DNA of 64,000 nt, from the NCBI GenBank assembly GCA_030427865.1, contig JAUICK010000001.1, positions 248,001-312,000 on the forward strand, written 5' to 3'. A model generated the notes under the pieces. That model was not told where the DNA came from. It searched no databases and was given only the letters and a program-made list of their open reading frames with translations. Each line of letters opens with the position of its first letter. Positions within the stretch are counted from its first letter, which is position 1. Source of the stretch: Bacteroidia bacterium. Its GTDB lineage: Bacteria; Bacteroidota; Bacteroidia; Flavobacteriales; Flavobacteriaceae. This document shows positions 25,358-36,024 of the stretch, one piece after another. A program made the position numbers and the translations under genes.

Positions 25358-26680
25358 CTATGTTATATTTTTTAACTGAAAAGATTCTTTTTTTAATATT
25401 TTAAAGGTTTGTATTGGCAGTAAAAATGTCATGCTAAAAATACTACAAATAGTTCCTAAGATAACTCCTGAAACACCTAAATTAAAATATTTTACAAAAA
25501 AAATTGACAGAGGAATATTAATGATAGCTCCTAAAATATATAGATACATTTGAAACTTTATTTTACCAATGGCATTTAAAAAAAACATATACATTATAGG
25601 ATAAACCCTAATTACTACAAATGCAGCCATAAAATAAGGCAAAGAATTTTCAATATTAAAATCTTTACCAATCCAAATTGCCACAATGTATTTGGTTAAA
25701 AATACTAATAGTATCGTTATAAAAACTACGATTAAAAAAAGTTTGTTTAACCTTTTTATGGTTTTTTTAATCCAAGTAATATCTTTTTTTTGATAAGCCT
25801 CTGTAAACAATGGCCAAAATGGGTCTAACAGGATTATTGAAAGTATTGTAATAACTTGAAATAACTTTAAAATTATATCATAATTGGTTACTGATTCTGG
25901 TCCTAATAAATTACTAATTATAAGGTTATCTGTAGTAAAAATAACAATCATACAAAGCTGAATTACAAAAAAACCCAAACTCAAACTTAATAATTCTTTT
26001 ATTCTTTCTTTTTTAAAATGATAAATTGAAGGCAAAATCTCTTTTCTTTTAGAAAAGAAAATAACACTAAACAAAAGGCTTATCATTACATTTGCAATAC
26101 CATAAAAATAGGCAACATTTATTAGTGATGTTTCTAAGTTTTTTAGTGCATAAAAAACTAAACTGAAAACTAAAAATTGATATAAAAACATTGAAAACTC
26201 AACCACAGAAGACTTTTGAATGGCATAGAAAAGTGTTTTATATAAACTTAACACAAAATTAGAAACAATAAAAACTAAGACAATTAAAAAAACCGAATAT
26301 AATTGTGCGTTAGAAATAGAGTTATCTACATTTAATAATTTACTTAAATCGATATTGTTTATAAGAACCATACCAACAATAAGAAAACAAACTGATATTA
26401 AAAAAATACTACCATAAGCAGTTGATATATACTCTTTTGCCAAGTTTTTATTCTTATTTGTTAATGCTTCTGTTAGCTTTGTTTTTAAGCCATTTGCAAT
26501 ACCTGCATCAACAAAAAATAAAATGTTAACAATTGAAAAAATAGTTACCCAAATACCATAATTTGCTTTTCCTAAATACTGCAAAAGAAAAGGAATTGTA
26601 AAATATACGACTCCCATGTTTAAGATTTTAAAAACAAACCCTAATGATGTATTCTTTAAAATAATTTTTTTTCTATTCAT
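25358..26680 (-). CDS. Wzx-type polysaccharide flippase
   Basis: A 440-residue integral membrane protein with about twelve to fourteen helices, of the MOP superfamily polysaccharide exporter type. The N terminus has KNTSLGFVFKILNMGVVYFTIP and LGKANYGIWVTIFS, characteristic of the family. It would flip undecaprenyl-linked repeat units to the periplasm, ahead of the Wzy-like polymerase. It overlaps the fcl gene upstream by 8 bases. Confidence 0.9.
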   Translation of the reverse strand: MNRKKIILKNTSLGFVFKILNMGVVYFTIPFLLQYLGKANYGIWVTIFSIVNILFFVDAGIANGLKTKLTEALTNKNKNLAKEYISTAYGSIFLISVCFLIVGMVLINNIDLSKLLNVDNSISNAQLYSVFLIVLVFIVSNFVLSLYKTLFYAIQKSSVVEFSMFLYQFLVFSLVFYALKNLETSLINVAYFYGIANVMISLLFSVIFFSKRKEILPSIYHFKKERIKELLSLSLGFFVIQLCMIVIFTTDNLIISNLLGPESVTNYDIILKLFQVITILSIILLDPFWPLFTEAYQKKDITWIKKTIKRLNKLFLIVVFITILLVFLTKYIVAIWIGKDFNIENSLPYFMAAFVVIRVYPIMYMFFLNAIGKIKFQMYLYILGAIINIPLSIFFVKYFNLGVSGVILGTICSIFSMTFLLPIQTFKILKKESFQLKNIT

Positions 26681-27725
26681 CTAATTTTTTCAAATACCAG
26701 TGGTACATTAATTTAATTCCTTCTTCTAAATTAACTTTATGCTTCCAATTTAAATTGTGTAGTTTAGTTACATCTGTAACTTTACGCATTGTACCATCGG
26801 GTTTTTCTGTATTAAAAACAAAATCGCCTTTAAAACCAACCACTTTTTTTATTAAAAAAGCCAAATCTTTTATAGTAATATCAGAACCTGTACCAATATT
26901 TATATGTGTGTTTCTAACTTCCTTTTTATGAAAAATTAAGTCTTTAAAATCTATATTTTCCATGATATGAACACATGCATCTGCCATGTCTTCAGAATAT
27001 AAAAACTCTCGCATTGGCTTTCCTGTTCCCCAAATTTCTATGTTTTTTGATGAGATTCCGAATTTAGATAAAATAACTTTAGCTTCATCAAAAGTGGCTA
27101 CATTAAGGCTTTTAGCAACTTCTTGTTTTTTTTCTTCTTCTAATAATTTTGCTAAATGAATTTTCTTTATTAATGCTGGTAAAACATGTGATTTTTCCAA
27201 ATCGAAATTATCATTTGGCCCATATAAGTTTGTAGGCATAACAGAAATAAAGTTTGTTCCGTGCTGAATGTTATAACTTTCACATAATTTTATTCCGGCT
27301 ATTTTTGCAATAGCGTAAGGCTCGTTTGTGTATTCTAAAGTATCTGTTAAAAGCGAATCTTCTTTTATGGGTTGATGTGCATTTTTTGGATAAATACAAG
27401 TGCTGCCTAAAAACAATAATTTTTTAACATTATGAACATAACTTTGGTGAATTACATTATTTTGAATCATTAAATTGTAATAAATAAAATCTCCTCTGTA
27501 GGTATTATTTGCTACAATTCCGCCAACTTTAGCTGCTGCCAAAAAAACGTAATCTAATTTTTCTTTTGCAAAAAAACTGGCAGTTTTTTGTTGATTAGAA
27601 AGATCTAACTCTTTATGAGTTTTGGTAATAATATTAGTAAAACCTCTTTTTTTTAGGTTTTTTAAGATAGCACTACCTACAAGACCTCTATGACCCGCAA
27701 CAAATATTTTATCACTTTTATTCAT
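26673..27725 (-). CDS. fcl: GDP-L-fucose synthase
   Basis: A 350-residue extended short-chain dehydrogenase that converts GDP-4-keto-6-deoxy-D-mannose to GDP-L-fucose by epimerisation and NADPH-dependent reduction. Visible are the nucleotide-binding [10 protein letters not shown], the catalytic Ser in [10 protein letters not shown], the [11 protein letters not shown]yr-Lys motif and [13 protein letters not shown]. It follows gmd with an 8-base overlap, the classical pair for GDP-fucose synthesis. A stretch at about 190-225 is an insertion compared with short family members. Confidence 0.95.
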   Translation of the reverse strand: MNKSDKIFVAGHRGLVGSAILKNLKKRGFTNIITKTHKELDLSNQQKTASFFAKEKLDYVFLAAAKVGGIVANNTYRGDFIYYNLMIQNNVIHQSYVHNVKKLLFLGSTCIYPKNAHQPIKEDSLLTDTLEYTNEPYAIAKIAGIKLCESYNIQHGTNFISVMPTNLYGPNDNFDLEKSHVLPALIKKIHLAKLLEEEKKQEVAKSLNVATFDEAKVILSKFGISSKNIEIWGTGKPMREFLYSEDMADACVHIMENIDFKDLIFHKKEVRNTHINIGTGSDITIKDLAFLIKKVVGFKGDFVFNTEKPDGTMRKVTDVTKLHNLNWKHKVNLEEGIKLMYHWYLKKLDE

Positions 27726-28833
27726 AATTGTTTAAAATATCATGTCCGCCTTTTTTTAGATAAACCTCTTTTTTCATCAAATTTAAATCATTTTCCATCA
27801 TATCTTTCACTAAATCTTCCAATTGATATTCTGGAACCCATCCTAATTTTTCTTTTGCTTTAGTAGCATCTCCTATTAATAAATCTACTTCTGTTGGCCT
27901 GTAATAATGAGGGTCTACAGCTACAACTTCTTTACCAATTTCTAAATTGTATTCTGGATTTGAACAAGCTTTTATATACCCTTTTTCATTTTCTCCTTCT
28001 CCTTTAAACCCTAATTCTACACCAATTTCTGAAAAAGCCATTTTTACAAAATCTCTAACTGTGGTGGTTTTTCCTGTGGCAATAACCCAATCTTCTGGTT
28101 TGTCTGCTTGTAAAATCATCCACATCATTCTTACATAATCTTTGGCATGACCCCAGTCTCGTTTTGCATCTAAATTTCCTAAATGTACTTTTTCTTGTAA
28201 GCCCAATGCAATTTTAGAAACGGCTCTTGTAATTTTTCTGGTTACAAAAGTTTCTCCTCTTAAAGGTGATTCGTGATTAAACAAAATACCATTACAAGCA
28301 AAAATATTATAGGCTTCTCTGTAGTTTACAGTAATCCAATATCCATATATTTTTGCGGCACCATAAGGGCTTCTTGGGTAAAAAGGTGTTTTTTCTGTTT
28401 GTGGTACTTCTTGCACTTTACCATACAATTCTGATGTTGAAGCTTGATAAATCTTCGTTTTCTTTTCTAAATTTAAAATTCTAATGGCTTCTAACAATCG
28501 TAAAGTACCTAAAGCATCTACATTTGCAGTATATTCTGGGGTTTCAAATGAAACATGTACATGACTCATTGCTGCTAAATTGTAGATTTCGTCTGGTTTT
28601 ACTTCTTGAATAATTCTAATTAGATTAGAAGTGTCTGTCATGTCTCCATAATGTAAAAATAGATTTCTATTTTCTACATGTGGGTCTTGATATAAGTGAT
28701 CTATTCTTTGTGTGTTAAAACTTGATGCTCTTCTCTTTATTCCATGAACTTGGTACCCTTTTTCTAATAAGAGTTCTGTTAAATAAGCTCCATCTTGCCC
28801 TGTTATACCTGTAATTAAGGCTATCTTCTTCAT
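27718..28833 (-). CDS. gmd: GDP-mannose 4,6-dehydratase
   Basis: A 371-residue SDR enzyme that turns GDP-D-mannose into GDP-4-keto-6-deoxy-D-mannose, the precursor for Fcl. Motifs: [14 protein letters not shown] (NADP loop), [34 protein letters not shown] with the catalytic Thr/Ser-Glu, [12 protein letters not shown] with Tyr-x3-Lys, and [11 protein letters not shown] as [11 protein letters not shown]. Overlaps rfbC by 4 bases and fcl by 8, so the three are translationally coupled. Confidence 0.97.
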   Translation of the reverse strand: MKKIALITGITGQDGAYLTELLLEKGYQVHGIKRRASSFNTQRIDHLYQDPHVENRNLFLHYGDMTDTSNLIRIIQEVKPDEIYNLAAMSHVHVSFETPEYTANVDALGTLRLLEAIRILNLEKKTKIYQASTSELYGKVQEVPQTEKTPFYPRSPYGAAKIYGYWITVNYREAYNIFACNGILFNHESPLRGETFVTRKITRAVSKIALGLQEKVHLGNLDAKRDWGHAKDYVRMMWMILQADKPEDWVIATGKTTTVRDFVKMAFSEIGVELGFKGEGENEKGYIKACSNPEYNLEIGKEVVAVDPHYYRPTEVDLLIGDATKAKEKLGWVPEYQLEDLVKDMMENDLNLMKKEVYLKKGGHDILNNYE

Positions 28834-29375
28834 TTTACAAATTTTTTAAATGTTTTTAATTTTATATCTTTTTCTGATAAGATTATTTCTTTTTGAGGTA
28901 ATTTCCAGTCAATATTTAAATCAATATCATTATAAATAACACCATCTTCAGCTGCTTTATTATAATAATTATCACATTTGTAGGCAAAAATAGTATTGTT
29001 TTCTAAAACAGAAAAACCATGTAAAAACCCTCTAGGAATAAATAATTGCTTATTATTTTCTTCTGATAACTCTATTGAAAAATGCTCGCCAAAAGTTTTA
29101 GAATTTTTTCTAACATCAACAGCTACATCTAATACTTTTCCCTTTATTACTCTTACTAATTTTGCTTGTCCAAACTCACCTTTTTGAATGTGTAAACCTC
29201 TTAAAACGCCTCTTTGAGAAACAGATTGGTTATCTTGTACAAAGCTAGTTTTTATTCCTGTTTTTTCTTCAAAAACGTGTTGATTAAATGACTCAAAAAA
29301 GCTTCCTCTACCATCATCAAAAACTATTGGTTTTATAACAAAACAACCTGATAATTTTGTTTTAATTACTTTCAT
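28830..29375 (-). CDS. rfbC: dTDP-4-dehydrorhamnose 3,5-epimerase
   Basis: A 181-residue cupin enzyme that epimerises dTDP-4-keto-6-deoxy-D-glucose to the L-lyxo form. The family signatures are [31 protein letters not shown] with the catalytic His, [16 protein letters not shown], and [13 protein letters not shown] with a second His; [14 protein letters not shown] follows. It overlaps rfbA by 14 bases. The next enzyme of the rhamnose pathway, RfbD reductase, is not encoded in this window. Confidence 0.95.
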   Translation of the reverse strand: MKVIKTKLSGCFVIKPIVFDDGRGSFFESFNQHVFEEKTGIKTSFVQDNQSVSQRGVLRGLHIQKGEFGQAKLVRVIKGKVLDVAVDVRKNSKTFGEHFSIELSEENNKQLFIPRGFLHGFSVLENNTIFAYKCDNYYNKAAEDGVIYNDIDLNIDWKLPQKEIILSEKDIKLKTFKKFVK

Positions 29376-30228
29376 TAATTTCTATTAAATTTTTGCCATA
29401 ACCACTTTTTAATAATGGGTCTGCTAATTTTTCTAATTGTTTTTTAGAAATAAATCCACTTCTAAAAGCAGCTTCTTCTATTGATCCAATTTTTAACCCT
29501 TGTCTTTCTTCAATAACTTGCACAAACTGACTAGCTTGCATTAAGGATTTAAAAGTGCCTGTATCTAACCATGCTGTACCTCTATCTAAAATTCTAACAG
29601 ATAAATTCTTTTGTTTTAAATATGTTTTATTTACATCAGTTATTTCTAATTCGCCTCTTTTACTGGGTTTTATGTTCTTTGCTATTTTTAGCACCGAATT
29701 ATCATAAAAATATATTCCTGGAACTGCAAAATTAGATTTTGGGTTTTGAGGTTTTTCTTCTATAGAAATCGCTTTTTTGTTTTCATCGAACTCTACTACA
29801 CCATATCTCTCTGGGTCGTTTACATGATAGGCATACACTATACCTCCTTGGGGGTTGTTGTTTGCTTTTAATAAGGTTGATAAACCTGTTCCATAAAAAA
29901 TATTATCTCCTAAAATTAAAGCAACTTTATCTTTTCCAATAAACTTTTCTCCTATTAAAAAGGCTTCTGCTAATCCATTAGGTTTTTCTTGAATTTCATA
30001 TTCGAAATGACAACCTATTTGGTTTCCATTACCCAAAAGTTTTTTAAATAATGGTAAATCTTGTGGTGTAGAAATAATTAATATTTCATTTATTCCTGCA
30101 GAGATTAATGTAGAAATTGGGTAATAAATCATGGGTTTGTCATAAACAGGCATTAACTGTTTACTAACAGCTAAAGTTATTGGGTGCAATCTTGTACCAG
30201 AACCTCCTGCTAAAACTATTCCTTTCAT
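29362..30228 (-). CDS. rfbA: Glucose-1-phosphate thymidylyltransferase
   Basis: A 288-residue nucleotidyltransferase making dTDP-glucose from glucose-1-phosphate and dTTP, the first step of the dTDP-rhamnose branch. It shows [18 protein letters not shown] (with the catalytic Arg), [26 protein letters not shown] with the metal-binding Asp, and the C-terminal [10 protein letters not shown]. Length and order match RfbA. It follows rfbB after one base. Confidence 0.97.
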   Translation of the reverse strand: MKGIVLAGGSGTRLHPITLAVSKQLMPVYDKPMIYYPISTLISAGINEILIISTPQDLPLFKKLLGNGNQIGCHFEYEIQEKPNGLAEAFLIGEKFIGKDKVALILGDNIFYGTGLSTLLKANNNPQGGIVYAYHVNDPERYGVVEFDENKKAISIEEKPQNPKSNFAVPGIYFYDNSVLKIAKNIKPSKRGELEITDVNKTYLKQKNLSVRILDRGTAWLDTGTFKSLMQASQFVQVIEERQGLKIGSIEEAAFRSGFISKKQLEKLADPLLKSGYGKNLIEINESN

Positions 30229-30229
30229 T

Positions 30230-31237
30230 TTAATTGTATTTTTTTAAATACCACTGAATGGTTTTTATAATTCCAGATTCAAAATTTTCTTCTGCGTTCC
30301 ACCCTAATTCATTTTCTATTTTAGACGCATCTATGGCATATCTAAAATCGTGTCCGGGTCTATCTTTTACAAAACTTATTTGTTCTTTATACGATTTTTC
30401 TTTTGGAAGAATTTCATCTAAAATTTTACAAATTGTATTGGCTATATATAAATTATCTCTTTCATTTTTTCCTCCAATATTATAGGTTTCACCTTGCTTT
30501 CCCTTCTTAAAAACTAAATCTATTCCTTTACAATGGTCTAAAACATACAGCCAATCTCTAATGTTTTTTCCGTCTCCATAGATAGGGATTTTATCTCCGG
30601 TAATTGCTTTTCTGATAATTGTTGGGATCAGCTTTTCATCATGCTGTTTTGGCCCATAATTGTTAGAACAGTTTGTTGTAACTACTTTCATTCCATAAGT
30701 ATGAAAATAACTTCTTACCATAAAATCTGAGGATGCTTTTGATGCACTATATGGGCTATTTGGGGCATAAGAGGTGTTTTCTGTAAACAAGCCTTTTGGT
30801 CCTAAAGTACCGTAAACTTCATCAGTAGAAATGTGATGAAATATTGAGTTTTCAAATTCTTTTTTATAATTATTAGGTCCAATCATCCAATAATTCTTTG
30901 CAACATCTAACAGATTAAATGTTCCGAAAACATTTGTTTTTACAAAAGTATCAGGGTTTTTAATAGAGTTGTCTACATGAGATTCTGCTGCAAAATGAAT
31001 TACTCCAGTAAAATTATTTTTTTTAAATAATTCTTCGAGTAAAAGTCTATCGCCTATATCTCCTTTAACAAAACTGTAATTGGGGTTATTTTCTATTTCT
31101 TTTAAATTAGATAAGTTTCCAGCATAAGTTAGTAAATCTAAATTTACAATTTTATAGTGCTTATTCTTTTTTAAAAAGAAAGGGATAAAATTTGAGCCAA
31201 TAAAACCTGCTCCACCTGTTATAAGAATTGTTTGCAT
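30230..31237 (-). CDS. rfbB: dTDP-glucose 4,6-dehydratase
   Basis: A 335-residue SDR enzyme: [14 protein letters not shown] (NAD loop), [28 protein letters not shown] with the catalytic Thr-Asp-Glu, [15 protein letters not shown] with Tyr-x3-Lys, and [17 protein letters not shown]. It converts dTDP-glucose to dTDP-4-keto-6-deoxyglucose. It is the first sugar gene after the Wzz-like gene, two bases downstream. Confidence 0.97.
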   Translation of the reverse strand: MQTILITGGAGFIGSNFIPFFLKKNKHYKIVNLDLLTYAGNLSNLKEIENNPNYSFVKGDIGDRLLLEELFKKNNFTGVIHFAAESHVDNSIKNPDTFVKTNVFGTFNLLDVAKNYWMIGPNNYKKEFENSIFHHISTDEVYGTLGPKGLFTENTSYAPNSPYSASKASSDFMVRSYFHTYGMKVVTTNCSNNYGPKQHDEKLIPTIIRKAITGDKIPIYGDGKNIRDWLYVLDHCKGIDLVFKKGKQGETYNIGGKNERDNLYIANTICKILDEILPKEKSYKEQISFVKDRPGHDFRYAIDASKIENELGWNAEENFESGIIKTIQWYLKKYN

Positions 31238-31239
31238 TC

Positions 31240-32277
31240 TTACTTTTTATAATTATTTAAATAAATATTTAACTGTTTTAAAAGTAAAATTAATACTACA
31301 AAGCCAGCTCCTAAGAGCGCTAATAGAAAGCCATAATTCTTTGTAACTCCTTTAATTTCATAACCTATTGGCTGAAAGTTAGAAATAACATTAATTACTT
31401 CGTATTTGTTTGCTTTTTCATTTGCAATTTCCTTTAAGTTATAATTTATTTTTCTATTGGTTTCAAAAAGTTCTAATTCTTTTGTGGTTCTTTTTTCTCC
31501 TCCTAAATCTATACTTGTTCCGTTAGATTGTTTTTTGGCTTCTTCAATCATAACCTGCATATAGACTTTTCTTAAAGAATCTAATTGACTAATATTTTGG
31601 CGATAAATAGAATCTGTTCTATTTAGATTTTCATTAGAGAGCTCTTTTTTTCTATCGAAATAGTTATTTTTCTCTACGGATGAAATGATTATATTTCCTA
31701 ACTTTTCAAAAACATTATTTTTTTCAGAAATTACATTTATTCTATGAACTTTATAATCATAGTCTGTAAAAGAGGTTTTAAAATCATCATAAGTATAACT
31801 TTTAACTGTTGTAGTATCTACTTTTAAAATAAAATCATTGTACGAATTTATGATATCATTTTCTGTTCTTACAGGTTCTATTGTAAACTTTTTAAGTGTT
31901 GCAGCAGTATTCTTATCTAAATTAAACGTTTTAGCTAAGCCTGCTGTATCTTTCTGTTTTACTAAGTCATTATAGTAATTTATATTATTATATAACTGTC
32001 TTGAACTCTTAAAATTTGGATTCACCAATAAATCAGAACCATATCTTTTAGGTGTTTTAACTTCTATAAAAACACCAACAACAGCGCCAATTAACATGGC
32101 AACTCCTATTTTTACTATATTCTCTTTTAGGAAAATTAAAATTGTAATGATAAAATGAAAAATCCCTTTAAATATACTTCCAATAAAATTGAAAAAATTT
32201 TTAAATGCTTTACCAATAATTGTAAAAAGAGAACCTAAATCTACTTCTTCTTCGTTATTTTTTTGATTTGTTGACAT
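31240..32277 (-). CDS. Wzz-like polysaccharide chain-length determinant
   Basis: A 345-residue inner-membrane protein with a cytoplasmic N-terminal stretch, hydrophobic segments at about 35-80, a long periplasmic part rich in Lys, Asn and coiled-coil-like heptads (about 190-300) and a final helix (YGFLLALLGAGFVVLILLL). This two-helix-plus-coil layout is that of Wzz/polysaccharide co-polymerases, in a short form without a tyrosine kinase domain that is common in Flavobacteriaceae. It is the first gene of the minus-strand polysaccharide operon and would set glycan chain length with a Wzy-like polymerase. Confidence 0.82.
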   Translation of the reverse strand: MSTNQKNNEEEVDLGSLFTIIGKAFKNFFNFIGSIFKGIFHFIITILIFLKENIVKIGVAMLIGAVVGVFIEVKTPKRYGSDLLVNPNFKSSRQLYNNINYYNDLVKQKDTAGLAKTFNLDKNTAATLKKFTIEPVRTENDIINSYNDFILKVDTTTVKSYTYDDFKTSFTDYDYKVHRINVISEKNNVFEKLGNIIISSVEKNNYFDRKKELSNENLNRTDSIYRQNISQLDSLRKVYMQVMIEEAKKQSNGTSIDLGGEKRTTKELELFETNRKINYNLKEIANEKANKYEVINVISNFQPIGYEIKGVTKNYGFLLALLGAGFVVLILLLKQLNIYLNNYKK

Positions 32278-32309
32278 ACTGTGTTTGGTTAAAATATAGT
32301 CTTACACTG

Positions 32310-33989
32310 TTAAAAAATTTGTTCTAATATTTTTTGAGTGATGGCATAAGTGGGTGTTACTCCTGTCATACCTAATCCTCCTGATGCTAATGTTGCTCCT
32401 GTTTCTAAAGGATTATCTGACGCATAATAGGCATATCTTACTTTTACATCCTCAGAAATATTTCCTCTAATTTTAGAGGCAGATTGTATGGCTTTTTGAT
32501 AATGTGCTCCTTCCATTTCTAAACCGATTACATTCCAAGTTGAATCATGAAAAAACTTTAATAAATCTTTGTTTTGTAAAGAGGTTCCTAACACAGAAAT
32601 CATAGATCCATCAAAAACTTGCACACCAAAACCTTCTAAATCTTCTTTAGATAACTCATTTTTAAATGGATAATTGTCTGCAGTACCTTCAAAAATATGT
32701 GCTGTAGGAATCATGATATCTCCTTTACCTCCTTCAAGAATTCCTGCTTTACCCATTATAGAAACAGATTTTACATCTAAATGATTTTTTTTCTTCGTGT
32801 TTTTATAAGGCTTTAAAAGCTCGTCCATAGTTTCATAAGCTTGTTCTCCAAAAGCATAATCCATCACAATTATTACTGGATTTTTATCAACAGAATGCAT
32901 TTTTTGAAACGGAATGTTATCAAAATTAATTTTATCAGTATCTATAACCTGAACATTAATATTTGTACCTGATGTGTCTTTGATGTAAATCAAACCATTT
33001 TCTGATGCATATTCTTTCACTGCTTTCTGCAATGGCTTACTATCTGCATTACTTAATAATTGGTATAATTCAAATCCACTGTGTTTTTTAGCTTCTTCTG
33101 GCAAGGCATTGTGTGCATAAATCGAATTTAACACACTATGCATATTGGCGCTAATAATATGAATAGGTCTTTTTAAAAGTTTATGTTCTTTTAAAACTTT
33201 TTTAATATTATTTGCCCAAATTTCTCCATAAATATGATGTCCAATTTCGTCAATTAAAACAGAACTGAATGTAATTTTACGTTTTTTGTTTTCTAAAACT
33301 TCGTTAATTCCTAATTTACCCAACCAATAAATTAGCTGAAAGAAACGATCTTGATTTTCTTCAGTAGAAAATGCTTTATGAATATTTAAGACTTCATCAA
33401 AAGTTCTTCCTAAAATATTACTTAAATGTGCAATTGCGATTTCTCTCTCTTCTTCAGAGATTTCTTTATGATGAATAACAATGTCTTCTAAATATTTCCA
33501 CTCTCTTATAAAATCTGCACCATCATTTATAGTAACTCTTTTCTGAATTTTATGTGATTCTATAAACAAAAAGGTTAAATGTGTAAGAATATCATAAATT
33601 TCAGAACGGCCTCTGGTAATTTCAATATTCATTTGGTCTTTGTCTATTCTATAACAATTTCTTCTTCTTTTTGGAGGAATAATTGCTTCGAAATGAGAAT
33701 TTTTATACCCCTCATCTGTTGTTAAGCTGATAAACTGACATTCTTCTATTCCTTTGGGAAGTCTTTCTATTACATAAATTAAACCATTTAATTCAACTCT
33801 TTCCTCAGCTATAGAACCATAAATTTCAGGACGAAGTAACAACAAAGATTTGCGTAATGTTTCACCAGAAATTCCCATAGGTTTGTAAAAACCTCTACTA
33901 AATAAATGTCGCATAGAAATGTATAATTTTTCTATGGAATTTCTCGATTCTTGGGCTCTTGTTCTATCTATTTTTTTGAGTTTCGTCAT
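32310..33989 (-). CDS. DUF6909-like protein with nucleoside-phosphorylase-like C terminus
   Basis: A 559-residue soluble protein that I recognise as a conserved Bacteroidota family (probably DUF6909) without established function. The N-terminal third is polar and helical (RPEIYGSIAEERVELNG, FLFIESHKIQKR). The C-terminal half has PVIIVMDYAFGEQAYE, SVSIMGKAGILEGGKGDIM, and WNVIGLEMEGAHYQKAI, which looks like the EMEG substrate-binding motif of nucleoside phosphorylases and AMP/MTA nucleosidases. This suggests a purine nucleosidase-type fold, possibly AMP nucleosidase-like; that is inference. It has its own strong promoter and does not belong to the glycan operon. Confidence 0.7.
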   Translation of the reverse strand: MTKLKKIDRTRAQESRNSIEKLYISMRHLFSRGFYKPMGISGETLRKSLLLLRPEIYGSIAEERVELNGLIYVIERLPKGIEECQFISLTTDEGYKNSHFEAIIPPKRRRNCYRIDKDQMNIEITRGRSEIYDILTHLTFLFIESHKIQKRVTINDGADFIREWKYLEDIVIHHKEISEEEREIAIAHLSNILGRTFDEVLNIHKAFSTEENQDRFFQLIYWLGKLGINEVLENKKRKITFSSVLIDEIGHHIYGEIWANNIKKVLKEHKLLKRPIHIISANMHSVLNSIYAHNALPEEAKKHSGFELYQLLSNADSKPLQKAVKEYASENGLIYIKDTSGTNINVQVIDTDKINFDNIPFQKMHSVDKNPVIIVMDYAFGEQAYETMDELLKPYKNTKKKNHLDVKSVSIMGKAGILEGGKGDIMIPTAHIFEGTADNYPFKNELSKEDLEGFGVQVFDGSMISVLGTSLQNKDLLKFFHDSTWNVIGLEMEGAHYQKAIQSASKIRGNISEDVKVRYAYYASDNPLETGATLASGGLGMTGVTPTYAITQKILEQIF

Positions 33990-34005
33990 TTTAAAATTTG
34001 GTTTA

Positions 34006-34034
34006 CAAAGATAAAACTATTTGGCAGATAACAA
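34006..34034 (-). promoter_or_regulatory. Promoter of the DUF6909-like gene
   Basis: On the minus strand TTG (34034-34032), an 18-base spacer and TATCTTTG (34013-34006) match the Bacteroidota consensus completely. It overlaps the last codons of the upstream protease gene. Confidence 0.7.
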
Positions 34035-35645
34035 ACCCTTATATTCTGCTTGGTTTTGCAGTAAATTTACGGCTTCTTTTATAGTGTTATCATTTTTTAA
34101 ATTATGTTTAAAAACTCCTTCTTTATAAAAATATCTATTTAAAATTTCTTCTTTAATAATTTTTTTAATGATGTCTTTATTTTTTGAAATTTCATCAATT
34201 TTAGCCTCAAATAATTTTTCTTGAATTTTCTCATATTCTTTCGAAATATTTTTTGAAGCAGAGACTTTATAAGCTTCTTTAAACATTGCTTCTTGTTGGG
34301 TTACAAAAGTAGTATCGGTTTTTAAATAATTGGTAAATTTTTTAAAATCAGAGTCTTTAAAATCAAAACTATCTACCGACTCTATATTTGAATTTGCATA
34401 AAAGTAATCTGTCGCAAAATTAAAAATGGCTCTTGATTGTAATAGCTTTTTAGTAGCTTCTGTTCTTTTCGATTCTTTAATAATTACATCTGGTAAAACA
34501 CCACCACCATCGTAAACTGTTCTTCCGTTTGCTGTTTTAAATTCATTTATTCCTTGGTCAGAAAACTTGGGTACTGTTCCGTCTTTTTTTCTATTGGCAT
34601 AATCTAATTCTTGAATACACCTTCCACTTGGAGTGTAATATTTAGAAATGGTTACTTTTAGCTGCGTTCCATAAGTTAATTCTCGGTAACGTTGCACTAA
34701 TCCTTTTCCAAAAGAGCGTTGTCCCATAATTACAGCTCTATCGTAATCTTGTAAAGAACCACTTACAATTTCTGAAGCAGATGCAGAACGTCCGTTTACT
34801 AAAACTACAATCGGAATTTCTAAATCTAAAGGTTTATTGGTACTTCTGTAAGTGTTGCTCCATTTTTTTACTTTTGCTTTTGTACTTACTATTTTTTTTC
34901 CTTTAGGAAGAAAGAAGTTAGAAATATTAATAGATTCTAACAAAGAACCTCCAGGGTTAGAGCGAAGGTCGAAAACCAATTTTTTCATCCCTTCTTTTTT
35001 TAATTTTTTAAAGGCCTTTTTTACTTCTGATGAAGCTTTATTATTAAATCTTGTTAGAACAATATAACCAGTTTCTTCATCAATCATTTCTGCAAACGGA
35101 ACTGGATTTACAATTACTTTATCTCTTGTAATTTCTTTTTTAATGATGTTTCCTTGTCGCTCAACTTCAATAGAAAATTTACTATTTGGTGTGCCTTTTA
35201 AAAACATAGAAAGTTGGTCTCTTTCCATATTTTGGAGCGATTGACCATCAACAGAAATAATCATGTCGCCCGCTTTTAAATCAGATTTATCTGCTGCAAA
35301 ACCTTTGTAAATTTCTCTAATCTGAATCCCTTTTTTTGTGTAATACACAGAAATTCCAATGCCTCCATACTCACCTTCTCTTCTAATTTTAGCATCTTCT
35401 ACATCTTGTTCATTATAGAAATTTGTATACGGATCTAAGTCTTTTAGAGTGTTTTTTATAGCCTTATCTGTAAGATCTGCAGGATTAATTTCATCTACAT
35501 AATACATATTTAATTCCTTAAATAAGGTATTGTAAATTTCTATTTGTTTTGCAACTTCAAAGAATTTAGACTTGAATGAAAACGATAAAAAAATCGTTCC
35601 AACCAACAGTACTAAAATTATTTTTTTTGAGATTTTAAACTTCAT
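34017..35645 (-). CDS. S41 C-terminal processing protease
   Basis: A 542-residue CtpA/Prc-type serine protease. A single N-terminal hydrophobic segment (about 8-25) anchors or exports it to the periplasm. A PDZ domain (about 88-165) contains GGIGISVYY and LKAGDMIISVDGQ. The catalytic domain has the Ser in NGRSASASEIVSG and the Lys in SFGKGLVQR, with LVFDLRSNPGG ahead. It would trim C termini of periplasmic proteins. The start overlaps the 3' end of rnpA by 11 bases, so the two are coupled, an arrangement seen in other Flavobacteria as far as I recall. Confidence 0.92.
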   Translation of the reverse strand: MKFKISKKIILVLLVGTIFLSFSFKSKFFEVAKQIEIYNTLFKELNMYYVDEINPADLTDKAIKNTLKDLDPYTNFYNEQDVEDAKIRREGEYGGIGISVYYTKKGIQIREIYKGFAADKSDLKAGDMIISVDGQSLQNMERDQLSMFLKGTPNSKFSIEVERQGNIIKKEITRDKVIVNPVPFAEMIDEETGYIVLTRFNNKASSEVKKAFKKLKKEGMKKLVFDLRSNPGGSLLESINISNFFLPKGKKIVSTKAKVKKWSNTYRSTNKPLDLEIPIVVLVNGRSASASEIVSGSLQDYDRAVIMGQRSFGKGLVQRYRELTYGTQLKVTISKYYTPSGRCIQELDYANRKKDGTVPKFSDQGINEFKTANGRTVYDGGGVLPDVIIKESKRTEATKKLLQSRAIFNFATDYFYANSNIESVDSFDFKDSDFKKFTNYLKTDTTFVTQQEAMFKEAYKVSASKNISKEYEKIQEKLFEAKIDEISKNKDIIKKIIKEEILNRYFYKEGVFKHNLKNDNTIKEAVNLLQNQAEYKGLLSAK

Positions 35646-36024
35646 CTTGTATCTTTTTTACTTCGTTGATAAACAACGTTAATAATTTTTCCATTTTTAA
35701 GAATAGCTCATCATATTTCCATTCTTCTTTCCCAATATACGAAATCATAAAAATATAAGGTTTGTCTAAATTATCGTAGACAATTTCTTTTTGTAAACGA
35801 TAACATTCTCGTATTAATCTTTTTATTCGATTTCTATGCACAGCTAACTTAAAGTTTCTTTTAGCAACAGAAACTCCCATTTGTGCAGGAAAATTAGAAG
35901 TATGTTCAGTCTGTAAAAAAACCATTCTTAACGGAAACGCTTTTACAGAATTTCCATCATTGTATAGCCTTTCAATCAGTTTTCTACTCTTTAATCGCTC
36001 TTCTTTTTCTAAAGTATGCTTCAT
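35635..36024 (-). CDS. rnpA: Ribonuclease P protein component
   Basis: The 129-residue protein subunit of RNase P, which matures the 5' ends of tRNAs with its RNA partner. It has the N-terminal helix KEERLKSRKLIERLY and the diagnostic RNR box in FKLAVHRNRIKRLIRECYR. I set the start at the ATG at 36024 (MKHTLEKEERLKS), which gives the usual family start; an in-frame TTG at 36048 would add eight unlike residues. It is not next to rpmH or dnaA here. Confidence 0.93.
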   Translation of the reverse strand: MKHTLEKEERLKSRKLIERLYNDGNSVKAFPLRMVFLQTEHTSNFPAQMGVSVAKRNFKLAVHRNRIKRLIRECYRLQKEIVYDNLDKPYIFMISYIGKEEWKYDELFLKMEKLLTLFINEVKKIQDEV

